Source: Euclidia mi (lineage: Eukaryota; Arthropoda; Insecta; Lepidoptera; Erebidae). From it: DNA of 64,000 nt. The stretch is from assembly GCA_944739405.2 (NCBI GenBank), contig OX123196.2:52738196-52802195 (forward strand), written 5' to 3'. Under the pieces are notes generated by a model that saw only the letters and a program-made list of their open reading frames with translations, was not told the DNA's origin and made no database searches. Positions within the stretch are counted from its first letter, which is position 1. Every line of letters starts with the position of its first letter. Made by a program: the position numbers and the translations under genes. Of this stretch, positions 33,606-45,562 are shown piece by piece.

Positions 33606-34562
33606 TAAACTTCTGACTACACCTTCACAGATAAAAAGTCCATGGTTACTAGAATAATGTGAATTTTCATAGAGATAGGTTTAGAACTCAGCGAAGTTGC
33701 TTTTTCATGCAAACGCTTTAGGGATGCAAACAAAAATCCTTTCGTACTGGTTGCTTACAACATTGAAGAAACAAAGAATTCACTGTTAAAATATGTTTAT
33801 GGCTTCATTCGTTTAGAGTACTTTATAGAGTCAATGACGATATGTCAGGACATGTCTTTATATGTATATTCTAATATTTATCTCTCTTCTCTCAGTTTGA
33901 TAACAAAGACTTCTTATCAAACTCTTTCGAAATGGCTTGGACGTTTATTAAACATTTTCTATGTATATTTGGTAGGGCTGAAAATAGGTACACATTCTGG
34001 CCGGGTTGGCGTCGAGTTGAGATGGCTCATAAGGAGAGTTTCCACCGTAGTCAACAATAAAAAAAAGAAATTTAGATCTACTGGAAATACCCTTTAGTTT
34101 TGACTAGAGAATTTCATATGAATTTCAATTTTATATCTCTACGGGTTCATGTAGCTTTAAAATTATTAAAAATATTTTAATTATATGATGTAACTAAACG
34201 GATTTTTGCAATTTTTGCTTTATCTGTGCTATAAGACGTTGCTTCATGCAAAATTTCAAGATTCTGAGTACAAGGGAAGTACCCTGTAAGTTTTGATTCT
34301 CTTGCGAGTAGTTGCGAGTTTGAAAATATGCTTAAATTGCTGTTTCTGTTGATTGCGTTGACATAGAAGTTTGATTTTATTACAGCTTCACGGTGCACAT
34401 ACAGGTATTTTCACGATCTACGCGGCCAAAATTATTTTAATGCTTAATTGGTATCTGAACACTGTAAATTTAATAAACAAACAAACATTTTTCTTTACTT
34501 TTTACTATTATATTAAAAAACTAAAAAAAATATAAACATAAAAAGCATAATAATTCTAAGTT

Positions 34563-35230
34563 TTTGACTTTCTTCGTCATTGTCGTTCGTCGTCGTTCGT
34601 CGCTGGGTAACATTTCTTCTTGGCTTTCTGTAAGGCACTACATGGCAGCACGGAAAAACTTCTTGTTACTCTTGCTTATAATTTCGTACTGTCCTTGTGT
34701 CAAATCGGCATCTACAAACATTTCCAAAGCTTGCATTGGTGTCAAGGAGGGCCACCCTTTTCCTGATTTCAAATGATAAAATTTCTTTTTATATTAAGTT
34801 GCTCGTGTTGGACATTTGATGCATCTTTTTTACCAGATTCAAAATTAGAACGAAGTTCTTCAGTCTTTCGCCTCTTGCTCCTTTCACTTGCGTCTTCGAA
34901 CGACTCGGATAGTCGCCCTGGCCGTTCTTGAGTATCTAAAACAGGTATTTCAAAAGTACCATCCAGGCAACATTGCTTGTTTTTTATCAATTTATCTTCT
35001 TTATAATGAGCTCTATAATTAACTTGTAACAATTTGGTCTTCATTGTAACCTTCACATGACAAAAGATGATCTTTTATATATTTTAATTTGGCATCTAAA
35101 TTAGGCAAATTTTCGTTCGTCATGAGGGCAAACAAGTATTGTTGGGTCACAATCCTTACTTTTGATTCACATTGTGATCCTAAATCAAACATAAACTGTG
35201 TTAAAAGTCGCTATAAGACATTTGCAATAT
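34563..35230 (-). pseudogene. Gene fragment, copy 1 (unknown family seen in mobile elements)
   Basis: The minus strand reads, in three pieces separated by frameshifts: VRIVTQQYLFALMTNENLPN and LDAKLKYIKDHLLSCEGYNE (about 35060-35160); the 95-codon frame 34769-35056 with SFEDASERSKRRKTEELRSN; then SLTPMQALEMFVDADLTQGQ and YEIISKSNKKFFRAAM (about 34640-34765) followed by a stop. I recall the S-F-E-D-x-S-x-R-S-K-R-R-K and A-L-x-x-F-V-x-A-x-L-x-x-x-Q-Y motifs from proteins linked to mobile elements in insects and cnidarians, but I cannot name the function. The shifts may be introns or decay. Confidence 0.5.
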
Positions 35231-35439
35231 TAGACGAAATTTCGCCAAATATCTTTGATCCCTAAAAATGTATCTTCTAGCCGGACATATCCGGACATGG
35301 TTTTAATAGTATGTTTAAGGAAAAGGATCACAGGAACACTGTAAATTTAATAAACAAACAAATATTTTTCTTTAATTTTTACTATTATATTAAAAAACAA
35401 AAAAAAAAATTAAACATAAAAAACATAATAATTCTAAGT

Positions 35440-36110
35440 TTTTTGACTTTCTTCGTCATTGCCATTCGTCGTCATTCGTCGCTGGGTAACATTTCTTCTT
35501 GGTTTTCTGTAAGGCACTACATGGCAGCACGGAAAAACTTCTTATTACTCTTGCTTATAATTTCGACCTGTCCTTGTGTCAAATCGGCATCTACAAACAT
35601 TTCCAAAGCTTGCATTGGTGTCAAGGAGGGCTGCCCTTTTCCTGATTTCAAATGATAAAATGTCTTTTTATATTTAGTTGCTCGTGTTGGACATTTGATG
35701 CATCTTTTTTACCAGATTCAAAATTAGAACGAAGTTCTTCAGTCTCTCGCCTCTTGTTCCTTTCACTTGCGTCTTCGAACGACTTGGATAGTCGCCCTGG
35801 CCGTTTTTGTGTATCAAAAACAGGTATTTCAAAAATACCATCCAGGCAACATTGCTTGTTTTTTATAAATGTATCTTCTTTATAATGAGCTCTTTAATTA
35901 ACTTGTAACAATTTGGTCTTCATTGTAACCTTCACATGACAAAAGATGATCTTTTATATATTTTAATTTGGCATCTAAATTAGGCAAATTTTCGTTCATC
36001 ATGAGGTCAAACAAGTATTTTTGGGTCACAATCCTTACTTCTGATGCACATTGTGAACCTAAATCAAACATAAACTGTGTTAAAAGTCGCTAAAAGGCAT
36101 TTTCAATTTT
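35440..36110 (-). pseudogene. Gene fragment, copy 2
   Basis: A second copy of the fragment at 34563-35230, offset by 877 bp. Differences include a stop in place of Tyr in the VNYRAHYKED block (near 35895) and RNKRRETEE where copy 1 has RSKRRKTEE. The same stop after FFRAAM is kept, so that stop predates the duplication. Confidence 0.5.
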
Positions 36111-36941
36111 AGACGAAATTTCGCCAAATATCTTTGATCCCTCAAAAATGTATCTAGCCGGACATATCCAGACATGGTTTTGATAGTATTTATAAGGAAA
36201 AGGATCAAATAATAACTTATATTAAACATAATAGCCCGATCTATCCCGATACTTAAACAAAAACACTAGCAAATAAACATTTTTGAAGAAAATCACAGTA
36301 TTTAAAGAAGTTTTTTATTTATAAGAAAAAAAATGTAGTTTGATAGTTGATCATGACTTTATTTATGTAATATGGAAGTCTCTTAACTTGTCCATCAGAA
36401 TCCATAAGTTTCAATTCGTAAGAAGAACTTGATAACATAAAAAATCGCTTTGTAAGTTTAATGTTTAGAAAAGCGCCGAGAATAGATACGTACACTAGGT
36501 GACACGGTCAACTTCCGACTGACCCCACAGGTGCGGGGTGCGCGCTAGCAGGTAGATATACCTTGGATATTGTTCCCGGTTTCGTAATCTATTTGTGGAA
36601 CTCGGTTTAAGAATGTTATTGTTATTTTGACATTTTGGACTTTTGGCCGCGTAGATCGTGCAAATACCTGTATGTGCGATGTTATGTACTTTAGTATTTG
36701 ATATGAATTTCAATTTAATAACTCTACGCGTTCACGAGAAAAGAGATAGTAGCTTTAAAATAAAAAAATAAGTTTTTATTATAGGTATGATGTAACTTAC
36801 AATTTAAATTTATGGATTTGTTCCTAAATCTGGGCTAAAAGAAGTTACCTTGTGCGAAATTTCAAGATTCTAAGTTCAAGTACCCTATAGGTTTTGATTC
36901 CCTTGTGAGTTTCGAAAATTTGCGAGAATTTAATAATAATA

Positions 36942-37194
36942 TTCTACACATATTCCACACATCACCATCTAGTCCCAAACTAAGCATAGCTTGTACTATG
37001 GGTACTAGATAATGGATAAACATACATAATTATATACTTTTATTTTTGTAAATACATACATATTATACATAGAAACACCCAGACCAAGACAAACATCCAT
37101 GTTCACGCACACAAATGTTTGACTTGAGTGGGAATCGAACCCGCGACTTTCGGCGTAGCAGTCGCTTACATTCCCGCTGCGCCAACCAGTCGTC
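36942..37194 (-). mobile_element. tRNA-derived SINE, family 3
   Basis: The minus strand starts GACTGGTTGGCGCAGCGGGA (A box TGGCGCAGCGGG), with B box GGTTCGATTCC near 37133 and a tRNA-like head of about 65 bp. The body has GTCTTGGTCTGGGTGTTTCT, ending at an (AATAATATT) region near 36942. The flanks share AATTT, a possible short target duplication. A degraded relative lies at about 55600-55665. Confidence 0.75.
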
Positions 37195-37374
37195 AATTTG
37201 CGGCATAAACGGCTGTATATTTTGATTTCCTCGGCTTAGAAGTTTGATTTTGTTACAGCTTATAGATATTATAGATATTTAATACCTCTACGCGTTGATA
37301 AAGAAAGGGCTAGAAACTTTAATATTATTATAATTATTTTTATCATAATTATGATGTAACTAAAATTTGCGGTT

Positions 37375-37663
37375 AAAAAGGCGGCGATAGCCCAGTGGTG
37401 TACGTAACGGACTGCCGAGACGATGGTCTCGGGTTCGATCCCCAGTTACCCCGGGCACACACCTATGACTTTTCGAAGTTATGTGTGTATTAAAATAAAA
37501 ATATTAATTATCGCTCGCTTAAAAATGTGCCCGGTAGATGGCAATAGGCTCGCCCTCTATTACATTGGGACCGAAACATATCTGGCGAAGTGTGGGTGTG
37601 TAATGCACCTCTGCCTACCCCTTCGGGAATAAAAGGCGTGAAGATATGTTATGTTATGTTATG
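37375..37663 (+). mobile_element. Chimeric SINE: family 1 head, family 2 tail
   Basis: The first 130 bases (GGCGATAGCCCAGTGG, GGTTCGATCCC, GACTTTTCGAAGTTATGTGT) match the SINE at 27264. The rest (CAATAGGCTCGCCCTCTATT, CTCTGCCTACCCCTTCGGGA, AAAAGGCGTGA) matches the 3' part of the SINEs at 38815 and 32587. It ends in (TTATG)n. A 14-bp target duplication TAAAATTTGCGGTT lies at 37361-37374 and 37664-37677. Confidence 0.85.
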
Positions 37664-38814
37664 TAAAATTTGCGGTTTTCGCAATTTTTCCTTTGTCTGT
37701 GCTATAAGTCATTGCTTGGTACCAAATTTCAGAATTCTGAGTTCACGGGAAGTAGCCTGTAGGTTTTGATTTCCTTGCGAGTAGTTGAGAGAAAATATGC
37801 GGCTTAAATTGCTGTTTCTTTTTATTGCGTTGACATAGAAGTTTGATTTCGTTACAGCTTAAAGTTATTATACACCTGAGTCTTTGATATGAATTTCAAT
37901 CTAATGCCTCTACGCGTTCATGAGAAATGGTAATAACTTTAAAATTACTAAAATATTTTTATGATATGATGTAACTGAAAATTTACGATTTTCGCAATTT
38001 TCCCTTTATCTGTGCTATAAGGCATTGCTTCGTACGAAATATTAAGATTCTGAGTTCACGGGAAGTACCCTGTAGCTTTTGATTCAATTGCGAGTTTCGA
38101 AAATTGCGGAAATTTGCAGCATAAACGGCTGTGTCTTTTGATTGCGTTGGTTTAGAAGTTTGATTTTTCACAGCTTCATGGGACAGTAGACTTGACTATT
38201 GGATATAAATTTCACTTTGATACCTTCACGCGTTTCTGAGAAAATAGGTCTTGACAGACGGACGGACAACAAAGTGATCCTATAAGGGTTCCGTTTTTTC
38301 ATTTCGAGGTACGGAACCCTAAAAACAATTGTAAAAATGTCAAAACCGAGCTCAGTGTGCACTTTGGTGTGAATATTGAATTGTAAATGATCGCTTGCCC
38401 CGCGCCTCGGAGAGCACGTTTTAAGCCGTCGGTCCCGGTTTTCATGAAGATCTTTGAAAGTCTTTATAGGTAGTGAGTACCTCTGAATAAACTGACACTA
38501 GTCTACACCATGGCATATCGCTACAACTTCATTCACTCACCTTTACTTTTAAAATTCGAATGATTTCGCCACAAACCCATTACTTAAAAGATACAAATAC
38601 CAGTTGAAATCAAAAATGTTAAGGTCGTAGTAAAAGGAAGAAGTCTTATTTAGTACACAAACATTATTTTTTTTTTTTAAGGTGCAATGGTCAAAGCTAT
38701 CTAGCACTATTATATTCAAACTGTGTTGGTAGCACTCTGGTAATACGGTATCCGAAGAAGTTCGAATCATAGATGGATGAATGGTCATTGAATTCGACGT
38801 TCTAATATTGTTGA

Positions 38815-39070
38815 CTGCCTCGTTGGTCTCGCGGCATAAATGTGCGCGTGAGATTGGGAGGTTTCGGGTTCGATTCCCGGGTCGGGCAAAGTGTTATTGG
38901 GTTTTTCCGTTAGGAAATTCTCAGTAGCAGCACGGAGTCTGGTAATGTGTCCGGTACGGCAATAGGCTCGCCCCTTATTACGTGGGACTGAAGTATATCT
39001 GGCGAAAAGTGGGTGTAGAAATACACCTCTGCCTACCCCTTCGGGGATAAAAGGCGTGACTATATGTATG
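38815..39070 (+). mobile_element. tRNA-derived SINE, family 2
   Basis: Head GACTGCCTCGTTGGTCTCGC with B box GGTTCGATTCC (38867-38877), body GTAGCAGCACGGAGTCTGG, 3' end CTCTGCCTACCCCTTCGGGG, then ATAAAAGGCGTGACTATATG and a short (TATG) tail. It is the same family as 32587-32850. Confidence 0.8.
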
Positions 39071-39074
39071 TATG

Positions 39075-41990
39075 TAGATTTCTAATAGTCACTAAAAACT
39101 TTGTAAATCAGTAACTTTGATAAAAAATCTTGCCATCATTCATCAGCAGACTTTTGCAAGGCTGCTGCAAGGCTGGTATAGATATTTAAGTTATATTATA
39201 AAATAAGCGATATATGTTAATATAAAATAAAGGATTACTGATTACAAACGACAAAGACCCCTTTTTCTTTAATTTATGCTCCTCCAGCTTTCCATACTGT
39301 AATGTTATGGATTTCATTTGGCAATAAAAATATTATAACTATGACTGGTGAACTTTTACTTATATTGGATTGTGGCAACTGGGCTTATGAGCTTTACGCA
39401 GCCAGGGTCACTAACCGCTAAACAAACGTGCTTACCAATTTTGAGATTTCGCCAAAAGTGAGTATTTTACAAATATATATAGTCAGTATAATATAATATT
39501 TCAAAAAACTTGCTTTACCTAGAGTTATTCACAAAAAAATGGTCACATGAGAGGTTAACACAACTTGGAATCATATCCTCAAAAGATACCATCTGAACCT
39601 TGCCGCCCCAATTTAACCTAGCATCAATATTGAGGTTCCTACAAAATATAAGAGCAGTTAAAAGAGCAGCGAAACTCAAGCGAAACTAGAGCTTGCTTTA
39701 AAATAGCGTTTCAAAATTTCAGAGTGAGTGACAGTATCCGCTGGCGAGAAAACGCCACCCCAAGAAATTGACGCTGCTACTACCAGCCATATCCAAGTAG
39801 CATTTTTGGGCGGTATAGAGTTTGTCTAATGGTTCACATTTACTCTATAAGATATACTAGTTAACTGTATATGGGCTGTATAGCTAGCTATATAGCTCAT
39901 ATACGACCAGTTTGGGCACAAATTATACAGCCTTTACTTTAAATGGCTGCACAGTAGCTGTATAATAGCGTTACATCAGCTATATAAGAGGTAAACGTGA
40001 ACTCAAAGCTGATTAGTGGCGCCATAGAAGACTTCTTGTGAGTAATAATGAGTAACTTGTGAGTAATAATGAGTAAAAAGTGACTAATCATAAAGGCTTA
40101 ATAGTAATAAATGCTTACAAAAACATAATGAAGCAGCTTTCGTATCACGCTTACCCCAAACTATTGCTATAACAAAGCTAATAATCATAAAATCAAAAAA
40201 GTTATTAAATAGTCGTCGCAGAAACTCGATCTCTATTTATAAATGAGGATTTTATTATAAAAAGGGGTAAGGACATGACTGTGTTTACATATGATAACAG
40301 TGTTATTCATTATGGTAATGTAAGTTTACTGTGAAATATATACTTTACGCACATTAAATAACTTTACTTTGCGCACATTAAAAAAATGACTTATTCGTGT
40401 AGGCGTAGCTTCCTTATGGGTGTGGTTGCTAACGGAGTTTGACAGGGGTTAGCGTCAAATGGGCAACGGTATGATACGAAACGTGATTCGGCCAGGAGTA
40501 AGTAATTTTATGCCCTCACTTTGAACGTCTTTTTTCAATAAAAGCTGCTCTCCAGATTATTTAGTTCTATTTAATTTCAGAGATAATGAAATTTGTGAAA
40601 TGAGTCGCGAATTATTTTATATATGGGCTTTTTTCTAACAATATTTTCATTTCATTTTCTTGTCATGGGGTAGATTCATACAGTAGTGTATGGGGCACAT
40701 TCGTACTGTATGAGTAAAGGGGCACATTTGTAGAGTATCGTGTCAATTGTTTCGAGGGACAAAACTCCCTTTTTTCCAAATCCGTTGATTGCTCCAAGGG
40801 ACAAAAGTCCCTTTTTTCTGAAGCCGTAGACTGCGCACAAGTAACTAATGTCCCTTTTATTAAAACTCAACGGATTGCGCTATATTATATATCAATAGTC
40901 GCGTAATGAAATGAGCTTTCGAATGATTTCAAATAACACTAAATAATATACATGTAGTCCACGCAAGGGCAGTATAAAGTAAAAATTAGAAATATTTTCC
41001 CGCCATTTTTGAGCGCGATTTTATATTTCTGACATTTTCCTATTTCTCGTCTCTCTCTCTCTCGTTTTTTTATTAAGGGAGGTATATAAGTATTATACAC
41101 GGTTAGAGAGGTTATTTAATTCACTTTTAGAGGAAATAAATATAATTAAAAGATACATTTTAATTTTAAACAGAAAAAAATAAAACAAAGAATTGATTGT
41201 TAATTGCCGCCAATTTCCGTATTTTATTTTTTTAAATAACTTTTTATATTATATAGCTGATTCAAACCTACATCAGTTTCTTACCATTTAGATTTCCTAG
41301 CAAAATAACCATTTCCGATAAGAATTCGATAAGAATTACTCTTACTGGAATGTGCTCAGTTGTTTACTTTTTCCCGGTAAAAATAATCTGAATATCCGCA
41401 AAATTTTTCGATAATCAAATATCTCATGAATAATATGAGTATTATAAATCATATGATAGGTTTATTTATATACTCATAATAAAAAAATAACACAGAGCAT
41501 AAATGTAAACCTTATCAACATACATATGTATTTATATTAAAAAAAAAGAAATGCCGTTTTTTCGATAATTGTTTGTAAAAATCTCTTAAATTAAAGTAAT
41601 ACATAATATTTATTACTTTTTTTGATGTAACTTCATAAATAATTAGTTTATTCACAATAAAAACATAAAAGTATCATATATAATTATAATACTTGTTTAT
41701 AATGATGTTTTTAATCCATAATTACGCCCCACGCGCAAAATGCAAAGTCAGCGAAATAATAATTTTTTTCACGTGCTAATATCTAAATAACTTTTCAAGC
41801 AAGTATTGCTATAATTTTATATATTTGTTAAGATAATATTACCAGGTATATAACAAATCAAAAGGAACCAAGGTTTAACTCGTATTGTTATCACGATAAG
41901 CAATTGTTTCGTCTAAGTCGTTAAAAGTCGTAATTGTTTACATAGCATCCGGTTCGGCCCCTCGCACAAAGTAAACACTTCATTCAAACG
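39075..41990. other. AT-rich stretch with a small 42-bp tandem repeat
   Basis: At 40748-40870 a unit with GGGACAAAA(C/G)TCCCTTTTTT recurs three times (TCCC at 40766, 40808 and 40851; period 42-43), producing a repeated 14-residue pattern in the minus frame 40676-40870. I do not call it a gene. The region also has a CT microsatellite (near 41045-41065) and long A/T tracts. Nothing else was recognised. Confidence 0.5.
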
Positions 41991-42008
41991 TAGTGTATTT
42001 GGGATCAT

Positions 42009-42923
42009 ATGAAAGAATCGTTCATTAAGACATATAACATTACTAAACATAAAACAATCCTTTTTGCTGACGATACTACACTTATTGTGAAAGGTGAAAA
42101 CAAAGACACATATGAAACAGAAATTAATGAGGCAATACATAATACAATAGACTGGCTCCAATCAAATAACCTACAGATAAATATGGCAAAGACAAAAATG
42201 ATACAATTTCAGACACACAAACGAAATCCAATAAAAAAAAGTTATTATTAAGTATGATAATACTGCGATAGAACAAGTAGCAAACACAACATTTTTAGGC
42301 ATAAGAGTAGACCAACACTGCGATTGGAAGGCGCACGTCGATCACGTCTGTGATAAGCTCGACAGATTCGTGTATGCAATAAAAAGACTTCGTATCACGG
42401 TTTCTACAGAAGCAGCTATGTGTGCAGATCACGGATATGTGTCATCCGTACTTTCATATGGTCTTTTATTATGGTGTAACTCCGTGGATATAATAAAGGT
42501 ATTTAGAGTGCAAAAAAATGTGTTCGTGCAATCTGTGGAGCCTCGTTTACAGAGAATTGCAAGCCACTGTTTAAAAAAATTAATATTTTGCCACTACCAT
42601 CTATGTACATCAGAGAACTATGCCTCTTTGTACAACAGCATCCAACATATTTTACTAAGCACATTGATGTAACCAAACGAACTGTAACTCCAAGAAATAA
42701 ATATAAACTTTGTATACCGTTATGTAGACTTGAATTGTATAAAAGAAATTCTTACGTGACTGCTATAAAGGTCTATAACAAATTGGACAATTCCTTTAAG
42801 TGTTTACCTTTAAACTTATTTAAGAAAAAAAATACGCAATGGTTAAAAGATAAGTGTTTTTATGATTTAAAGGAATTTATGTCATATCATGAGGAAATAA
42901 TGGCACACCTCAATATTGTATAA
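42009..42923 (+). pseudogene. 3' half of a non-LTR retrotransposon RT, decayed
   Basis: Three overlapping frames (42009-42251, about 42244-42590 and 42588-42923) together cover an RT from motif C onward: TILFADDTTLIVKGENKDTY, NLQINMAKTKMIQFQTH, then NTTFLGIRVDQHCDWKAHVD, and LPSMYIRELCLFVQQHPTYF. Two frameshifts are needed. The 5' part is truncated within the fingers/palm. A MITE follows 18 bp after the last stop, so the LINE's own 3' end is obscured. It is a different family from elements A and B. Confidence 0.8.
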
Positions 42924-42940
42924 ACTAATTGACAATATTA

Positions 42941-43636
42941 TACACCACTATTTTTTAATTAGTACAAAAACTTTAAGGACAGATTAGCGAAGATATTATT
43001 ATCATATATGTGACGTAAGAATTTCATAATATCAATAAAGAGCAAAGTTATTATCATTTGTTTATTGTAGAAAATCTCACTTAAATCAAAGTCATATTTT
43101 ACAATCCATTCACTAATTCATTGATAATATTCCATCCTGCTCATTCGCATTCTCTATGTCGCACTTATGATGTAGGTAGCCATAGAAAATAAAAAAAGGA
43201 AAATAATAAATGTGGGTAGTTATTTTTTAATTTTGTTAATTCTACCCTCTCCTTCATACTTCATTCGGGCTTAGGACCGGTAAAATTTATCGTTTAACAA
43301 GTAATTAAATACGGAGGTGTGTAATTAGAAAGCAAACAAATATCAAAATAAAAGATGGTGTTCTGGACTAAAAGAAAAGAGTAATTTTGGCGTATTTATG
43401 AAGTTAGAATCATCTGCTATTTACAAATTATTTATCAATGGTTAATTTTACTATGATAGTACACGGGTCGGTCATAGTATTAGTATTGCATTTACCAATT
43501 ATCACGTATTTTTGTGGACAGTTTTGAGACAGTTTTGGGACTTAGTGTTTTTATTTTTCAACTACATAAATATGATCAGTTAAAGATACTTAGTGCCCTG
43601 TTAAATTTTTTGTACTAATTAAAAAATAGTGGTGTA
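42941..43636. mobile_element. MITE with 30-bp perfect TIRs and TA target
   Basis: The ends TACACCACTATTTTTTAATT, then AGTACAAAAA (42941-42970), match the complement at 43607-43636. TA flanks it on both sides (42939-42940, 43637-43638), as for Tc1/mariner-type elements. It is 696 bp, non-coding. Confidence 0.8.
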
Positions 43637-43638
43637 TA

Positions 43639-45100
43639 TTTAATAATTAATGCTTTGACATAAAATAATTACGGACGCTCACCCTAATTATAACAAATGA
43701 CATAATATATCAATAAATAGAAATAATGACTTAAGATAATACATACATACATTTAATTTGGTATAATTTATTAATTCACAGTATACATAAAAATATTATA
43801 TTAAAAATCAGCTTAGAATTTATTAAGGATCTACCCGTTCTTTTTTATGTCCAAAATATTATAGAAATAAGTAAAACATTTGCACACCATATGTTATGGT
43901 AGAATGTAATGGACTACAACAGAATCAACACCATACTATGTACAACTACATTCTGGTAAATAAACGATTATTATTATTATTATTAAGTTGAACAAAAACA
44001 TTAGTAGGCCACAGAGGTGAACAAGGAGCGCACAAAAACTAATTTATCGACCCCGGGCGGTGTCAAGTGGCCGCATCAACTCGTCATTTGACACCTTGCG
44101 CGGTCGAAGCACCTTAGCAAATTATTTAGATCGCTCAAGCAAGGCAGCGGGTATGGAGTTAATGCACACACATTAATAAATAAGAAGTAAGTAAGGACGA
44201 CGATGTTGATGATGATGAAGGATGAAGATACTAATGGCGAGACTTAAATAGTAATGGGACTGATCAGAAAGACTCATTAGCTTAGTTTCCTTGGTGGCAT
44301 AAAAGGTTTTTATGTTATTTTCTTTTTATAATATGTTTATGAAAACGTTGCACCCCTATATTTTGATACTGATACTTTGATTTTGATAAATAAATAAATA
44401 TTTCATGCACAACTTGTGTATTTTTTCACTTGTATGAATCTGCCATAGCCTGTATGAAAGTGCCCCGCATGTGGGGCACATTCATAAATTTATTTATTTT
44501 TATAATTTATTTTATAAAAAGCCGTACAAGTGTATTTATAACAATTTCATGATTTTAATATAGAGTCAGATAGTGAGACTACTGATTTTTGATGAATCGA
44601 GACTAAACATAAGAACTGTATGAAGCTTGCACCTTCCCCTAAATAGAAAAGAACCCTCTACCAAAGTGATGCAGTGATGTGTGCAAAAGTAGGTGTAAAC
44701 TGAAGTTCCTTATAAATATTAAGCAGGGTGCAGTAGAACTACCTACCAATTGAACATACATACCTCATGTTCATTTCATCATCACCGTCATCCTAGCGTT
44801 GTCATGGTCGATCCAAGACCTTCAAATTGGATCCCGGGTTACGCTTTCCGACTATACCGTCTGCGCTTTGCATGGTCCTCGACATCACTAGCGTTTGCTC
44901 GATTAGCATGTATATCATACCTTGCGATGCGCCATCAACCCAACATTTATTAAGGCTATCCACGTTAAGTGGTGTCCGGCGAAGGAGACATGGCAAAACA
45001 TTTGATTCCCATCTTTTTGTTTCATTGAACTGTTTTAAATCACAGTTTTTGTGTAAATTGAAACAGCATTTACATTCTCTTTAAAATATTGGATTCATCT
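43639..45100. other. AT-rich stretch with LINE-like tail
   Basis: 43905-43985 ends in GGTAAATAAACGATTATTAT and (TTA)n, the kind of terminus seen on lepidopteran LINEs. 44330-44405 ends in GATAAATAAATAAATA. No coding remnant accompanies them. ORFs at 44750-45084 on both strands have no recognisable content. Confidence 0.4.
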
Positions 45101-45562
45101 GTTGCGGGCGGGATCCTGCCTTTTCGCCGAATATTGTTTGGTTGGCAAATGATAATCATTTGCCAACTAACGTTTCGCCTATTTTTCACTTTCACGACTA
45201 ACGATTGTCAAATTTTTGTATGACAACGTTTTATTAGGTAGAATTATTGTTAAGCTGATTATTGTAATGACAAAAAACGTTTGGGGAATTTATCTTTTGT
45301 CAAATTATTAGGCCAGACAACTTTTAGACGAATAACGTTTCGTTTGTTCAGGTGATGTTTCGGGAAGTTCAGGTGAAATCGAAAGGAATCGGTTTGGTTA
45401 GGTAAGGTTAGTATGCTGATAAACAATGCACGTTAACTGAAACAATGGCTGGTTAGGTTATGTTAGAACTGCGACCACAACGCACGAGCCGAGTGAGTGA
45501 AGCGAGCTTGCCGCGGCAGCGGCCGGCGAAGTGCCAGAACCAAATCGCTTTTATTTCACTAC

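Larger units (their letters stand above)
34395..36677 (-). mobile_element. TIR element carrying a tandemly duplicated gene fragment
   Basis: Inverted ends of about 33 bp (GCACATACAGGTATTT, then CACGATCTACGCGGCCAAAA) at 34395-34430 and 36644-36677, inserted in one unit of the 310-bp array. Inside are two direct copies of about 875 bp (34457-35330 and 35334-36207, offset 877) holding the same minus-strand gene fragment. No transposase is seen. No clear target duplication is found when compared with neighbouring array units. Confidence 0.75.
33010..38300. repeat. Tandem array of ~310-bp units, broken up by insertions
   Basis: The landmark GATGTAAC occurs at 33018, 34187, 36789, 37353 and 37968. 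After subtracting the TIR element (34395-36677), a minus SINE (36942-37194) and a plus SINE (37375-37663), spacings from 34187 onward become about 319, 311 and 312 bp. Other landmarks agree (AGAAGTTTGATT at 37837 and 38151; CGCGTT(C/T) near 37913 and 38226). Unit content: a GCTATAAG block, a run like GAAGTACCCTGTAG, an AT-rich end. The right edge at about 38240-38330 carries the moth repeat GACGGACGGACAACAAAGTG and GGTTCCG. The first part (33018-34187) contains other inserted material. Confidence 0.75.

Noticed and set aside
27264..39070. Sequences with A and B boxes that look like tRNA genes
   Set aside because: Each is followed by a SINE body and tail, often with target duplications, and the cloverleaf is incomplete. 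They are SINE heads, not tRNA genes.
45400..45475. GGTTAGGTTA-like strings resembling insect telomere repeats (TTAGG)n
   Set aside because: Only one or two imperfect units, no array.
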